Source: Nitrososphaerota archaeon
GTDB taxonomy: Archaea > Thermoproteota > Nitrososphaeria_A > Caldarchaeales > Calditenuaceae
Direction of reading: 5' to 3'
Assembly: GCA_009889515.1 (NCBI GenBank)
Contig: WUQR01000139.1
Coordinates: forward strand, 682,001 to 746,000
Length of the DNA: 64,000 bases
Positions 28,170 through 35,324 of the stretch are shown piece by piece. Numbering within the stretch: position 1 is the first letter of the stretch; every line of letters starts with the position of its first letter. The position numbers and the translations under genes are program-made. Below the pieces are notes generated by a model that made no database searches, had not been told where the DNA came from, and saw only the letters and a list, made by a program, of their open reading frames with translations.

Positions 28170-28493
28170 TCACCCAGTTGGCAAAAGGGTCTGAAGAACG
28201 AACCTGACCAGCTCCTCCTTCTTGGAGTTGAGTTGGCTCATCACTTTTTCTGCCCGCTTCCTGTATTCTTCCCGGATTCTGGCCCCCTCTTCCTGCGCGG
28301 CTTTAGCCGCATCCTCTAGCATATTCTTCTTCTCCTCTTCGACGATTTTTGAGAAAAGTGCCCGCGCCTCCTCCAGGTACGCATCAACCTCTCTGACTAG
28401 CTCTGTCCTCGCCCTTGCCACCTTCTCCTCGACTGATCTTAGCCCCTCCTCGAACTCTTCAACAACTTTTAGGACGTCCTCCACCCTCTCCAT
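28170..28493 (-). CDS. atpH: A/V-type ATPase subunit H-like coiled-coil protein
   Basis: A 107-residue, almost wholly helical protein rich in Glu, Lys and Ala (VEEKVARARTELVREVDAYL; EEEKKNMLEDAAKAAQEE), consistent with the peripheral stalk subunit H (G-like) of archaeal ATPases. Starts at GTG 28502 or ATG 28493 are both open; the ATG is preferred because a TATA box lies 28 bp before it. Position just before atpC supports the call; by sequence alone it could be any coiled-coil stalk protein. Confidence 0.75.
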   Translation of the reverse strand: MERVEDVLKVVEEFEEGLRSVEEKVARARTELVREVDAYLEEARALFSKIVEEEKKNMLEDAAKAAQEEGARIREEYRKRAEKVMSQLNSKKEELVRFVLQTLLPTG

Positions 28494-28517
28494 CTCCACC
28501 ACCCTATGTCCACCCCT

Positions 28518-28525
28518 GATTTAAC
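28518..28525 (-). promoter_or_regulatory. TATA box of atpH-atpC
   Basis: Reverse strand GTTAAATC centred 28 bp before the ATG at 28493. Confidence 0.45.
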
Positions 28526-28570
28526 CCTTGAGGGGCTTAGGGGTTATCGGCCGCCGGTCTGAGAAGACAA

Positions 28571-28580
28571 GTTTAATATT
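28571..28580 (+). promoter_or_regulatory. TATA box of the L12/P1 gene
   Basis: GTTTAATATT centred 34 bp before the ATG at 28610. The box lies where an extended reading of the gene would begin, which rules out the longer form. Confidence 0.55.
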
Positions 28581-28609
28581 TGGACCCGACTTCTCTCTCC
28601 GAGAGATTC

Positions 28610-28924
28610 ATGGAGTACATCTACGCGGCACTCCTGCTTCACAGGCTTGGAAAGGAGGTTAACGAGGAGAACATAGCAAATGTCATAAAGGCTGCTGGAG
28701 GTACTGTCGACGAGGTCAGGGTGAAATCTCTAGTCGCAGCACTACAGGGCGTCAATATTGATGAGGCTATCAAGTCTGCCAGCTACGCCGCCCCAGTAGC
28801 AGCCCCCTCCCAGCCCGCGGCCGAGGCACCTAAGCAGAAGCCGGCTGCAGAGGCTAAGAAGGAGGAGGCCGAGGAGAAGAAGGAAGAGGAGGCGCTTGCA
28901 GGGCTCAGCGCGCTGTTTGGCTAA
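28610..28924 (+). CDS. rpl12: Ribosomal stalk protein P1/L12
   Basis: A 104-residue protein that dimerises on L10 and recruits translation factors. The start is ATG 28610 ([17 protein letters not shown]), as in other archaeal P1 proteins. A helical dimerisation domain (1-60) is followed by an Ala/Pro hinge and a charged stretch ([13 protein letters not shown]) ending in the conserved GLSALFG factor-binding tail. It is alone here rather than after L10. Confidence 0.96.
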   Translation: MEYIYAALLLHRLGKEVNEENIANVIKAAGGTVDEVRVKSLVAALQGVNIDEAIKSASYAAPVAAPSQPAAEAPKQKPAAEAKKEEAEEKKEEEALAGLSALFG

Positions 28925-28937
28925 CAGTTGCTGATGA

Positions 28938-28945
28938 CTATATAG
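28938..28945 (+). promoter_or_regulatory. TATA box of alaS
   Basis: CTATATAG centred about 38 bp before the TTG at 28979, predicting a leader near 11 bases. Confidence 0.45.
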
Positions 28946-28978
28946 GGCAGGCTTAGGGAATAATTTCTCGGGAAAGGG

Positions 28979-31777
28979 TTGGAGTTCGGCGAAGAACACT
29001 ACGCGATCGAGTATTTCGCTAGTCGTGGGTATAGGAGGCGGCGGTGCAAAACTTGTGGCAAATATTTTTGGGCTCTTGTTGACAGGGAGACGTGTGGGGA
29101 GGCGCCCTGTGAGCCCTACACTTTTATAGGATCGCCACCAGTCGATAAGCCCTACAACGTTCCAGAGATGAGGAGGGCTTTCCTAGGATTTTTTGAGAGT
29201 AAAGGGCATAGGGTCATAGCGCCCTACCCTGTTGTCCCTAGGTGGAGGAAGGACCTCTACCTCGTCTCGGCAAGCATAGTGGACTTCCAACCCCACGTGA
29301 CTTCCGGATCTACGGAGCCTCCCGCAAACCCTCTCGTAATCAGCCAGCCCTGCATTAGGATGGTTGACATAGATAAGGTGGGGCCAACGCTGGGTCGGCA
29401 TCTGACAATCTTCGAGATGGGCGGGGCCCATGCTTTCAACTTCCCCGAAAAGGAGGTGTACTGGAAGGATAGGACCGTTGAGCTCTGTGTAGAGTTTATG
29501 GAGGGTCTAGGGCTGAGGGAGGAGGATACCGTATTCAAGGAGGGTATATGGTCTGGGGGCGGGAACGCAGGCCCCTGCTACGAGGTAATTCACAGCGGCT
29601 TGGAGGTAGCCACCCTAGTCTTCATGAATTATAGGACTATAAACGGTGTGCTGGAGGAGCTCCCTGTAAGGACTGTGGACACTGGCTATGGGATAGAGCG
29701 GTTTAGCTGGCTCTCGCAGGGAACACCATCAGCCTTCCAGGTAATCTACTCGGGTATACTCGACAAAGTATCAGAACTGATCGAAATACCCACCCTCGAG
29801 GATGAGCCCTTCATAAGATATGCCAGGTACTCGGCCTGGATTCAGCCTACATCAAGTCTAAGCCTCGCAGAGGCCAGGCGTAAGGCGGCCACACTAGCAG
29901 GTGTAGATCTGGAGCGGCTTCAACCGGTCTTAGAGAGGCTTGAACAGATTTACAAGATACTGGACCACACCAAGTCGATTGTATTTATTCTTGCGGACGG
30001 GGTAGTGCCCTCTAACTCGAAGGTGGGATACCTCGCCCGTCTATTGTTGAGGAAGTCCCAGAGAATCCTTGAACTGCTCGGAAAGAAAGACATACTTCCA
30101 GAGCTTGCAGCCCTCCAGATCGACTATTGGGGCAGAGACTTTCCAAGGCTCTTAGAGATGAGGGACGAAATACTCGAGCTCATCACCTATGAGGTCAAAA
30201 AGTTTAATGAGTCTATCCTGCGCGGATTGGCGCAGCTGGAAAAGGAGCTGGCAGTCATCAGCAAGAGCAGGCGTGAGATAGATGCCGAATACATCGCAAA
30301 AATCTACGAGGAGAGGGGTCTGACGCCTGACTTGGTAGTATCTGCCGCCAAGAGGTTGGGGATCAAGGCTCCCCCCATGGAGGAGGTCGAGGAGCGGATG
30401 ATCAGTAGACACATAGAATCTCCCCAACGAGAGAAGGAAGATGAGCGGCTAATTGAGGCTGCCCAGCTCACAAAAGACCTTCCTAAAACCGAGAAGCTAT
30501 ACTACGCCGACCCGTACGCCGCCAAATTCACCGCAACTGTCTTGGCATCCACCCCCAAAATTGTCGTCCTCGACCGTACACTATTCTATCCAGAGGGCGG
30601 GGGCCAGGTGGGCGATACGGGAGTATTAAGATGGCGTGGACTTGAGGCAAGAGTTATCGACACACAGATCGTGGACGGTGTGATCGTCCACTACATCGAG
30701 GGCGACCAGCCCCCAGTTGGGGAGGTGGTATGGGGGGAGATAGACTATGAGCGCCGCCTAAGCATCATGAGACACCACACAGCTACTCACATCCTCATCG
30801 GCGCTGCGAGAAGGGTCTTGGGGAAGCATGCCTGGCAGATGGGTGCGAAGAAGGAGGCCGAGTCAGCCCGCCTCGACATCAGCCACCACGCGCCACTGTC
30901 GAGAGACGATGTACTAAAGATTGAGAGACTTGCAAATGAAGTCGTCTCAAAGAGGCTGCCAGTCAAGATATCTTGGCTTCCCAGAAGCGTGGCGGAGGAG
31001 AGATACGGATTCACCCTCTACCAGGGTGGTGAAGCCCCCCTCGGAGAGATACGCGTCGTAGAGATAGAGGGGTGGGATGCTGAGGCGTGTGGCGGTACTC
31101 ACTGCGCTAACACTGCTGAGGTGGGTTTCGTAAAGATCCTGAAGGTTGAGAGGATACAGGATGGTGTGGTCCGGCTGGTCTACGCAGCGGGCCCCGCAGC
31201 CCACCGATACGTGAGCGAGTCGATGAGAGAGCTTGAGAGTAGATTGGAGAAGGTTGAGGAAGAGCTTAGACAGCTAAAACTCGGATACAGCAGGCTCATC
31301 GAAAACTACCAAGAAACAGTACTGAGGGAATTTGAGCATGCAGCCCCTGCCTCCACCCAAAAGCTCGAGAAGGTTGAGCGCGTAGTAGCCGACCTAGCAG
31401 CGAGGATATGGAGCTACTCTAAAAGCTACCAAAAAGAGGAGGTGGTTAAGAACACGCGGATAATATTCGACTTCAGACCAGTTACAAATGTTGTATACTT
31501 CGCCTCTATGGCTAGGGAGGCCATCAAGCATAACTCACCTGCCGCAGGGCTTATCAGCGGGAGGTCGAAGACTGGCATGTTGATAGCCGCTGGAGTTAAC
31601 CGTCATCTCTCCAGACAGGGTCTCTCGCCCAAGGGTGTAGCGGAAAGGCTTGGCGCCGCGAAGATTCAGTACATCGATGACGAGGTGGTGGTCTTCGAGG
31701 TTGAGGGAAAAGATGTCAGAACGATATACAACGATTTCAAGAGGCTGATCGAGAATCTACAATCTTCTGAAGGGTAG
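28979..31777 (+). CDS. alaS: Alanyl-tRNA synthetase, archaeal type
   Basis: A 932-residue enzyme. The archaeal N-terminal zinc-ribbon (CKTCGKYFWALVDRETCG, about 20-37) precedes the class II catalytic core; the editing domain has HHTATHIL and the distal CGGTHC motif, and a coiled-coil/C-Ala region ends the protein. The start is TTG at 28979; the sequence from EFGEEHYAIEYF onwards aligns with the usual archaeal N-terminus, so this start is sound. Its last 41 bp overlap the 3' end of the oppositely oriented L10 gene. Confidence 0.96.
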   Translation: MEFGEEHYAIEYFASRGYRRRRCKTCGKYFWALVDRETCGEAPCEPYTFIGSPPVDKPYNVPEMRRAFLGFFESKGHRVIAPYPVVPRWRKDLYLVSASIVDFQPHVTSGSTEPPANPLVISQPCIRMVDIDKVGPTLGRHLTIFEMGGAHAFNFPEKEVYWKDRTVELCVEFMEGLGLREEDTVFKEGIWSGGGNAGPCYEVIHSGLEVATLVFMNYRTINGVLEELPVRTVDTGYGIERFSWLSQGTPSAFQVIYSGILDKVSELIEIPTLEDEPFIRYARYSAWIQPTSSLSLAEARRKAATLAGVDLERLQPVLERLEQIYKILDHTKSIVFILADGVVPSNSKVGYLARLLLRKSQRILELLGKKDILPELAALQIDYWGRDFPRLLEMRDEILELITYEVKKFNESILRGLAQLEKELAVISKSRREIDAEYIAKIYEERGLTPDLVVSAAKRLGIKAPPMEEVEERMISRHIESPQREKEDERLIEAAQLTKDLPKTEKLYYADPYAAKFTATVLASTPKIVVLDRTLFYPEGGGQVGDTGVLRWRGLEARVIDTQIVDGVIVHYIEGDQPPVGEVVWGEIDYERRLSIMRHHTATHILIGAARRVLGKHAWQMGAKKEAESARLDISHHAPLSRDDVLKIERLANEVVSKRLPVKISWLPRSVAEERYGFTLYQGGEAPLGEIRVVEIEGWDAEACGGTHCANTAEVGFVKILKVERIQDGVVRLVYAAGPAAHRYVSESMRELESRLEKVEEELRQLKLGYSRLIENYQETVLREFEHAAPASTQKLEKVERVVADLAARIWSYSKSYQKEEVVKNTRIIFDFRPVTNVVYFASMAREAIKHNSPAAGLISGRSKTGMLIAAGVNRHLSRQGLSPKGVAERLGAAKIQYIDDEVVVFEVEGKDVRTIYNDFKRLIENLQSSEG

Positions 31778-32609
31778 CTGCCTCTGAGGCGGCCTTCGCA
31801 AGTAGGACACCTATAGTTTCCTTGGTTGTGTAACCCGCTGCAAGAGAGACGCTAACCGCTGCGCGGTGTGCCTTCACCAGCATAGGAACAATTGTCTCTG
31901 GAGTAGCATACCCAATCTCTATTGCGAGTGCTAGAGACGTTGAGTGGGCCTCTGAGAGCATCTTTCTTGTTCCTTCGACATCGATGGCTAAAAGCTCGGA
32001 GGGGATGAGCAGGTCGCCGTCAAAGGCTACTGTGAGGTTTATGCTCCGATAAACAGCGCCTATCTCCAGCTTTGTGAGGAGTGATGCCAGGGTTGGCTGG
32101 ATCACATCGCCCTTCTTGGCGACTGTGGTTTCCTTAGCAATCCATATTGTCCCACCCTCAATCCTTGTGGGGATCTTGAGTTTCCCGAACTCAGAGAGTA
32201 TGGGGCCTGGCTGTAGCCCTGTGTTGATTGGCGGAACAACCACGTCTATATCGGCTGTCTCGCCGGGTCTTGGTGGTGTGAGAACCCTTCCCCTATCGAG
32301 CTCAAGTTTCAGGAGGAAGGGGTTAATGTTAGTGAATATGAGTGCTATGGGCCTTTTCTCCTTCTCCAAGTATTCCGCTATTTTTTCTCTCCCAGCCTCC
32401 CTAGCCGCCCTTATCACCAGCGTCTTTCTAGCCACCTTGATGACGGCTTGGCCCCTAAACTTGCTCCGGAATAGGTGGATAAGATCTGCCGAGGACCTGA
32501 AGAGGTCTATGAGACCTATCACGCGATAGGTCTGGAACAGGTTCTTCAGCTCCTCTATCCGCTTAGCCTTTAACTCCCTCGGCCTCAGCAACAGGGCAGC
32601 CCTGACCAT
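31737..32609 (-). CDS. rpl10: Ribosomal stalk base protein L10/P0, without the usual acidic tail
   Basis: A 290-residue protein from ATG 32609; a TTG at 32636 is open but lies about 7 bp from the TATA box and is unlikely to be transcribed. The rRNA-binding domain (RVIGLIDLFRSSADLIHLFR) and the P1-binding helical region (PETIVPMLVKAHRAAVSVSLAAGYTTKE-type segments) are present. The reading frame ends at KIVDSRSAS, so the charged hinge and the GALFG-like factor-binding tail found in most archaeal P0 proteins are missing. The last 41 bp are antisense to alaS. Confidence 0.9.
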   Translation of the reverse strand: MVRAALLLRPRELKAKRIEELKNLFQTYRVIGLIDLFRSSADLIHLFRSKFRGQAVIKVARKTLVIRAAREAGREKIAEYLEKEKRPIALIFTNINPFLLKLELDRGRVLTPPRPGETADIDVVVPPINTGLQPGPILSEFGKLKIPTRIEGGTIWIAKETTVAKKGDVIQPTLASLLTKLEIGAVYRSINLTVAFDGDLLIPSELLAIDVEGTRKMLSEAHSTSLALAIEIGYATPETIVPMLVKAHRAAVSVSLAAGYTTKETIGVLLAKAASEAATLQKIVDSRSAS

Positions 32610-32638
32610 GGCTTTGAATAATGCAATCTTAGCCAACT

Positions 32639-32646
32639 ATTTAAAT
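32639..32646. promoter_or_regulatory. Perfectly palindromic TATA box shared by rpl10 and the HhH protein gene
   Basis: ATTTAAAT, its own reverse complement, centred at 32642.5. It is 33.5 bp from the rpl10 ATG (32609) and 33.5 bp from the TTG (32676) on the other strand. Confidence 0.6.
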
Positions 32647-32675
32647 GCCATCCAGCCCTACTATCAAGGCATGGA

Positions 32676-33374
32676 TTGGGAAGCCTAGACCTGCTGAGAG
32701 AGAGGATTCTTAGGATCATGTCTTCCCTCCCCTACCTCAAGCTGGCCTGTGATAGGTGTCTGAGGACAGAGCGGTGGGGTGGGAGCGTAGTTCTCATGGT
32801 CGTTGACGCGGCGCTTACCTCCAGCGGCCTAAGCTATTTCGATGTCGTGGTTCCTCGAGTGAAGCTCTTCGCGGATAGGTTCGTGGAAAATGGACACGTA
32901 GTGGGGCTCCGGCAGCTCTCGCGTCTGGACATCAGACGGGTTAAAAATATCTGGAGAAATACCCGCCTTTGGAGGGTCGCAAAGAACATCGCAGCCAACC
33001 TAACCTACTATGGGGATGATGATAGAGAGGCCTTAAGAAACTGGGCTTCTCGGTCAAGTCTTCATAATTGGAGACGCGACCCTATAGGCTCCATAAAGGG
33101 GGTTGGGCTCGTTACCTATCAGTACCTCAGGATGATGGGCGGGGTCGACACCATAATGCCCGATAGAGTGGTGAAGAAAGTGGTAAACAGGCTTCTAGCA
33201 GACTCAGGCTTCAAGCCATTTGAGAAGGACATGGATTTCATTGAGAATGTCACCGAGATTTGCGAGAAGATCGGTGTACGGCCCACGGAGCTCTGCTGGA
33301 TGACTTGGCTGATTGAGGGCGAGGAGGAGAAGATGAGGACGCTAAAGGATCCCGAGCTACTGCTGAAGATATAG
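32676..33374 (+). CDS. Helix-hairpin-helix protein related to HhH-GPD DNA glycosylases
   Basis: A 232-residue, mostly helical protein. Residues 139-165 (SIKGVGLVTYQYLRMMGG...MPDRVVKK) resemble the HhH-GPD core of endonuclease III-type glycosylases, with D163 at the position of the catalytic aspartate. No catalytic lysine motif and no C-terminal four-cysteine FeS cluster are seen, so a monofunctional glycosylase or a non-catalytic DNA-binding protein is possible. The start is TTG; an ATG at residue 15 is an alternative. It has its own promoter shared with rpl10. Confidence 0.6.
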   Translation: MGSLDLLRERILRIMSSLPYLKLACDRCLRTERWGGSVVLMVVDAALTSSGLSYFDVVVPRVKLFADRFVENGHVVGLRQLSRLDIRRVKNIWRNTRLWRVAKNIAANLTYYGDDDREALRNWASRSSLHNWRRDPIGSIKGVGLVTYQYLRMMGGVDTIMPDRVVKKVVNRLLADSGFKPFEKDMDFIENVTEICEKIGVRPTELCWMTWLIEGEEEKMRTLKDPELLLKI

Positions 33375-33390
33375 GGGTGTCCGACACACG

Positions 33391-33399
33391 ATTATAAAC
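33391..33399 (+). promoter_or_regulatory. TATA box of rpl1
   Basis: ATTATAAAC centred 37 bp before the ATG at 33432. Confidence 0.5.
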
Positions 33400-33431
33400 C
33401 TATTAAACAGCCAATAGGTCGTTTACTAAGG

Positions 33432-34097
33432 ATGTCTACTGTCATAGACTTGGAAAGGGGAGTTCGTGAGGCGCTGGAGAAGAGGCAGAAGCGGAACTGT
33501 ACTCAATCGGTAGAGCTTGTGATAAACTTGAAGGATGTCGATGTGAGCAAGCCGGAGAAGCGTTTCAGCGAAATGATAGAGCTGCCCCATGGCCTTGGGT
33601 CTGCATCCAAGCGCATAGCAGTTGTAGCCACCGGCGAGTTAGCTCTGAGGGCGTCTAGGTCTCAACACGTTGACAGGGTCTTTGAGAGACAGGAGATAGA
33701 GGGGTTGGTGGGGAATAAGAAGGCTGCCAAGAGGCTTGTACGAGAGTTTGACCATTTCCTTATCGAGCCTCAGCTCGTCCCCGTTGCTGCGCGAGCACTC
33801 GGCGCCGCTCTAGGAGGGGTGGGGAAGACGCCTATCCCCATACCGGCTAACGTAGATATCGACGAGTTTGCAGCGAGATACAAGAGAACAGTAGTAGCTA
33901 GAGTGCGTAAGGTCCCTCAGGTCATGTGCATCATCGGGACAGAGGAGATGAGTGTAGATCAGATCTTGGATAATGCCAGGGCTGTGGTGGAGAGGGTTGT
34001 TTCGAGACTTGAAAACGGGTGGGCTAACATCAAGTCCATTGTCTTGAAGTTAAGCATGAGCCCACCAGTTAAGATTAAGCCTGAGAAGAAGAGATAG
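33432..34097 (+). CDS. rpl1: Ribosomal protein L1
   Basis: A 221-residue L1 stalk protein that binds 23S rRNA near the E site. The sequence is colinear with archaeal L1, including the IDLERGVREALEKRQKRNC start region and the MGTEEMS-like IIGTEEMSVDQI segment, and the basic tail KIKPEKKR. It is transcribed towards rpl11, and their 3' ends overlap by 23 bp, unlike the common L11-L1 tandem. Confidence 0.96.
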   Translation: MSTVIDLERGVREALEKRQKRNCTQSVELVINLKDVDVSKPEKRFSEMIELPHGLGSASKRIAVVATGELALRASRSQHVDRVFERQEIEGLVGNKKAAKRLVREFDHFLIEPQLVPVAARALGAALGGVGKTPIPIPANVDIDEFAARYKRTVVARVRKVPQVMCIIGTEEMSVDQILDNARAVVERVVSRLENGWANIKSIVLKLSMSPPVKIKPEKKR

Positions 34098-34578
34098 TCG
34101 CGGAGAGCAATTCATCGTATTTACCCATCCTAACCTCCTCTATGAACTCCTTCGGGTTCTTCCCATCAATTGTTACACCCATGCTCACACACGTCCCTGC
34201 CACAGAGAGCACGGCAGCCTTTAGAGAGGTAGACCTCAACTGCTCCATCTTCAGTTTAGCGATCTTAATTAGACTGTCCAGCGAGAGGTTTCCCACAGGC
34301 TGTTTATGAGCTGTGCTCGATCCCTTCTCAATACCTGCCTCCTTCGCGATAAGGGCTATGGTGCTTGGTACACCCACCTCGACGCTGAAAGACTTAGTAT
34401 CCGAGTCTACTTTCACAATCACTGTAACGTGCATTCCTTTGAACTCCGCGGTCTTCCGATTTATCTCCTCTATAAGCTGTAGTACATTGATTCCTAGGGG
34501 TGTAAGTGTAGGCCCTATCGGAGGCCCTGCAGTCGCTTTGCCGCCCTCTACCAAGAACTTGTATGTCCTTTCAGCCAC
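34075..34578 (-). CDS. rpl11: Ribosomal protein L11
   Basis: A 167-residue protein of the GTPase-associated centre. The N-terminal GGKATAGPPIGPTLTPLGIN motif is canonical, and the C-terminal rRNA-binding domain carries AGTCVSMGVTIDGKNPKE. The GTG at 34578 lies about 28 bp after a TATA box, so it is leaderless and need not depend on nusG. Tail-to-tail with rpl1. Confidence 0.97.
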   Translation of the reverse strand: MAERTYKFLVEGGKATAGPPIGPTLTPLGINVLQLIEEINRKTAEFKGMHVTVIVKVDSDTKSFSVEVGVPSTIALIAKEAGIEKGSSTAHKQPVGNLSLDSLIKIAKLKMEQLRSTSLKAAVLSVAGTCVSMGVTIDGKNPKEFIEEVRMGKYDELLSATISSSQA

Positions 34579-34601
34579 GCTTAATCCCTATTCGGAATCC
34601 A

Positions 34602-34611
34602 CAATAAATAC
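34602..34611 (-). promoter_or_regulatory. TATA box of rpl11
   Basis: Reverse strand GTATTTATTG centred 28 bp before the GTG at 34578; it gives rpl11 a promoter separate from secE-nusG. Confidence 0.5.
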
Positions 34612-34632
34612 TTGTAAAATCTAGAGGGAGGG

Positions 34633-35106
34633 TTAGCGGGTCTCCTGCTGCTGTCGAATCGGCCTGAGCTGTCGAGCCGGGACAGAGATTGGGAGAGGAT
34701 ATATACTCTCGGTTAACTCTATCGTGACCGAGTTCTTCTGCCTGTCGATGCGTAGAACCTTGCCAGTCACACCCCTGAGTGGCCCGGCAATAACCTCGAC
34801 CATCTCACCCTCGTTGATAGTGTCTATCACGGGCCTCTCGACGATGTGTTGCTTCAGCTCTTCTATAGAGACTGATGTGATCGGCCTCGATTTAACATGC
34901 ATCATTCCTTGGGTGAGGAGGGCTATTCGGTCCTTGTCCACCCCCTCTATAAACACGTAACCCTTAAGCATCGGGAGAATGAATATTGACGCTATGTCCC
35001 CAGCCTCAGTGTCTATCCTGTTTGAGAGGAGCCTTGCCACGTTCTTCTCCTGTCCCACTGTGGTTCTTATCGCGAAGATCTGAAACTTCTTCTCAGTCTG
35101 GCTCAT
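34633..35106 (-). CDS. spt5: Transcription elongation factor Spt5/NusG
   Basis: A 157-residue protein with an NGN domain (FQIFAIRTTVGQEKNVARLL...LKGYVFIEG) and one KOW domain (EMVEVIAGPLRGVTGKVLRID). It binds the RNA polymerase clamp with Spt4. GTG 35109 is open, but the ATG at 35106 forms a TGATG junction with the secE stop and is the better start. A Gln-rich tail (QQQETR) ends it. Confidence 0.95.
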   Translation of the reverse strand: MSQTEKKFQIFAIRTTVGQEKNVARLLSNRIDTEAGDIASIFILPMLKGYVFIEGVDKDRIALLTQGMMHVKSRPITSVSIEELKQHIVERPVIDTINEGEMVEVIAGPLRGVTGKVLRIDRQKNSVTIELTESIYPLPISVPARQLRPIRQQQETR

Positions 35107-35279
35107 CACACCCCACCTTGGAGAGCTATCATCAGGAATCTAACAAGAAAGGAGATGACGCCAAGTAATAGCACTCCTATTAGGGCTATTCGGGCAAAGG
35201 TGAGGTATGTCTCTTTGGTGGGCTTCTGAGCGACCCTAAACACTGTGATGACCGATCTGGCGAACTCTCTAATCCCCAT
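35106..35279 (-). CDS. secE: Preprotein translocase subunit SecE (Sec61 gamma)
   Basis: A 57-residue protein: MGIREFARSVITVFRVAQKP, then TKETYLTFARIA and one membrane helix (LIGVLLLGVISFLVRFLM), ending in QGGV. A short amphipathic helix plus a single C-terminal helix is the SecE/Sec61gamma layout, and a gene directly before nusG is the classic place for it. It ends in TGA at 35106-35108, overlapping the nusG ATG by one base. It is under 60 codons and easily missed. The start is leaderless behind a TATA box. Confidence 0.9.
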   Translation of the reverse strand: MGIREFARSVITVFRVAQKPTKETYLTFARIALIGVLLLGVISFLVRFLMIALQGGV

Positions 35280-35304
35280 CTAACTCTTATCAGCCTAAAG
35301 AACC

Positions 35305-35313
35305 CTATATATG
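35305..35313 (-). promoter_or_regulatory. TATA box of secE-nusG
   Basis: Reverse strand CATATATAG centred 30 bp before the secE ATG at 35279. Confidence 0.6.
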
Positions 35314-35324
35314 TTTAGACGCGC

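Noticed and set aside
28580-28609. Upstream extension of the L12/P1 gene
   Set aside because: It overlaps the TATA box, and the P1 family begins at MEYIYA.
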